DNA of 64,000 bases from Flaccisagitta enflata. Its lineage: Eukaryota; Chaetognatha; Sagittoidea; Aphragmophora. The notes beneath the pieces are model-generated. The model was given only the letters and a program-made list of their open reading frames with translations, had not been told where the DNA came from and did not search any database. This document shows, in pieces, positions 62,206 to 64,000 of this stretch. Position 1 is the first letter of the stretch. Every line of letters starts with the position of its first letter. The stretch spans positions 2,976,001 through 3,040,000 of the forward strand of contig OZ231127.1 in assembly GCA_965153355.1 (NCBI GenBank), given 5' to 3'. The translations under genes and the position numbers were made by a program.

Positions 62206-63185
62206 CTGTTTAGACATTTTTTATTTTTATGCATTTATATATCCTAGATATTCTCTTATCATTTCTTTTATTGTTTTCCTATCATTTACATCGATTGATT
62301 GATTTACTGATTGATTCATTGTTTGATTGATTGATTTATTGTTTGATTTCATTGTTTGATTTCATTGTGGCCACTTTACTGTTTTTGTTTGGGAAATTTT
62401 AGCTAGTGATTTCCATGTTAAGGTAGCGTTTATCCATAGGTTTAAGGCTGATGAAGTGAATTTCAGAGTGGGCCGCGTAGGGGCCCATATTTATTAAAAA
62501 ACCTGATGTGGCCCGATTTCGGGCCACTTTTAGCTTTATTTGCATATTCCCCTAAAGGCTCACAACATTACCCAATTTTTCTTGGCAGGATATCAGGAGC
62601 TAAGTTAGGGTTTGATTTGATTACATAACTGCCAAATTCGTTCAATTTTACCGACTGAGAATTATTCCTAGCCCAGAAATGTCGCATTTTACAGCCATGA
62701 AAAATCTGCTAACAAAGAAATTAAAAGAATTTACCGGTGGCCCGATTTGCCCCACGTTTTCATCATCTTTTCATACAGCAAGACTAGCAAATTGGTATTG
62801 AAGATTAATGTGATATGTAAGGTATTGGACCTAATCACAATATCCAATACCAAAAAGTCACCCAAAATGACAATTGTTGAAGTTGTGATAAAGTTTATCA
62901 CAACCTATCAGTTATCGTATCAGTAACTTAGGTTAGGAATGAAGTTGTGCTGATGCTGCTGTTGCTGCAACAGTTCTAAAGAAACTTCACCCCAACAACC
63001 CCTTTGACTGGTGCAGCTCGTTAGAAGGATCATCACTACTTTTATCCCAATATTCATTTCGGAAGTGACATTGATAAACACAAATGGCCCGATTTGCCCC
63101 ACCCTCCCCTATTAGATTGATTAATAACGGTTGATTGTTTAAATTTTGATCGATCGATTGATAGATATTCGGCAGTTGTTAACAA
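62206..63185. other. Intron or upstream sequence; short GATT repeats and a GTGGCCCGATTTGCCCCA motif pair
   Basis: Degenerate GATTGATT repeats at 62290-62350. GTGGCCCGATTTGCCCCAC at 62744 and TGGCCCGATTTGCCCCACC at 63084 are direct repeats of unknown nature. No exon was recognised. Confidence 0.5.
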
Positions 63186-63193
63186 TATTACCC

Positions 63194-63565
63194 TTCTGGA
63201 GTGGGGAAGGGCAAGAGTGGGGAAGGGCAGTAGTGGGGAAGGGCAGGAGTGGGGAAGGGCAGTAGTGGGGAAGGGCAGGAGTGGGGAAGGGGAAATGCAG
63301 AATGGCATTGGGAAACACAAGTTTGATGCAGACAGTCTCTGAAATTGAGCCACTCTTCCTCCCCCACTGCCCCTGCCCCTACCCCACTCGCCCTTCCCCA
63401 CTCGCCCTTCCCCACTCGCCCTTCCCCACTCGCCCTTCCCACTCGCCCTTCCCCACTCCTGCCCTTCCCCACTCCTGCCCTTTCCCACTAGCCCTTCCCC
63501 ACTCCTGCCCTTCCCCACTCTCCACTCGCCCTTCCCCACTCTCCACTCACCCTTCCCCACTCTTT
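63194..63565. repeat. Inverted pair of GGGGAAGGGC minisatellites
   Basis: GGAGTGGGGAAGGGCAGTAG units (63194-63290) face CCTTCCCCACTCGCCCTTCC units (63395-63565), separated by about 100 nt of unique sequence, so the two arrays can pair. Confidence 0.9.
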
Positions 63566-63749
63566 AGTTTATAAAACACGTTTTTTCATCCATTTATCAA
63601 TATCCGTCAAGAATAAACTGATAAAACGCATTTTTTTCGTGTTCCCCTTCCCCACTCGTCGCGATCCCTATAGGAGGCGCGCGTTTTTTATTTTTCGCTG
63701 CTTTTTGATGTTTTTGAAAACAAAATCGGGATCATTATTATAATAGATG

Positions 63750-63978
63750 TCTCCAAGGGGTGGAAGGGATGGCTAGGGTGGCTGGAGGGGTGGCCACAGC
63801 CACCCCACCGGCCACCCCAACCACCCCAACAAAAATTAAGCCACCCTATAAATTTCATTTATATCAACCACCCCAGCCACCCCCCACCCCAGCCACCCCC
63901 CACCCTGGCCACCCTCACCTTAGCCATCCTCCACCTAGCCACCCCCCACCCAGCCTCCTCCTATTTTAGCCACCCTTG
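63750..63978. repeat. GCCACCCC minisatellite
   Basis: GGGTGGCTGGAGGGGTGGCC reverses at 63793 into a run of CCACCCCAGCCACCCCCCAC-type units. Confidence 0.9.
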
Positions 63979-64000
63979 TAACTTTAATCCCCTTATACAC

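Overview
This window is nuclear DNA from an animal. All convincing protein-coding sequence is split by introns with GT...AG borders, and the recognisable products are metazoan: a fukutin-type ribitol-phosphate transferase, the nuclear-envelope protein NEMP, a Cwc21/SRRM2-like splicing protein and the C-terminus of an ELAV/Hu-type RNA-binding protein. The species cannot be named from the sequence. No bacterial genes, CRISPR arrays, rRNA or tRNA genes were seen.

Layout. 0.1-18 kb holds no gene I can support. It is a mosaic of nested terminal-inverted-repeat (TIR) and foldback elements, short interspersed elements with a GTCC/GTCG core, and minisatellites. 18.5-21.5 kb carries the 3' end of an unrecognised plus-strand Ser-rich gene. 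Its last 5' splice site lies in a repeat unit present five times between AAG arrays. 24.5-31.8 kb is a plus-strand fukutin-like gene with a very long AG array in one intron and two alternative or duplicated last exons. 33.4-34.4 kb is a 14-bp satellite. 34.8-45 kb is a minus-strand gene of seven recovered coding exons (cwf21-type region, Arg/Ser, His and RGG-rich tail). 45.6-59.2 kb is the minus-strand NEMP gene; ten exons join in perfect phase to about 469 codons, and one intron carries a decayed hAT transposon with an intact 8-bp target duplication. 61.2-62.2 kb holds the last two exons of an ELAV-like gene, minus strand, whose 5' part lies beyond the window. 62.3-64 kb is minisatellite.

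Repeats. At least five element families recur: (1) short elements with a terminal hairpin whose two arms covary between copies, plus a GTCC/GTCG core (resembling Helentron-derived HINE/mini-me elements); (2) long-TIR foldbacks with 9-bp target duplications; (3) foldbacks with a conserved GGCGCCAC inner arm; (4) hAT-type miniatures with 8-bp duplications; (5) TIR elements enclosing a variable minisatellite. Several insertions interrupt one another, so a relative order can be read.

The most unusual signal is repeated tandem amplification of exon-intron junctions. In NEMP, a 107-bp unit (about 20 copies) and an 82-bp unit (4 copies) each contain a 3' splice site plus the start of the following exon. 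In the 18.6-20 kb locus five copies carry a consensus 5' splice site, and a fukutin 5' splice site is duplicated once. The genes do not form one pathway; they are ordinary eukaryotic neighbours.
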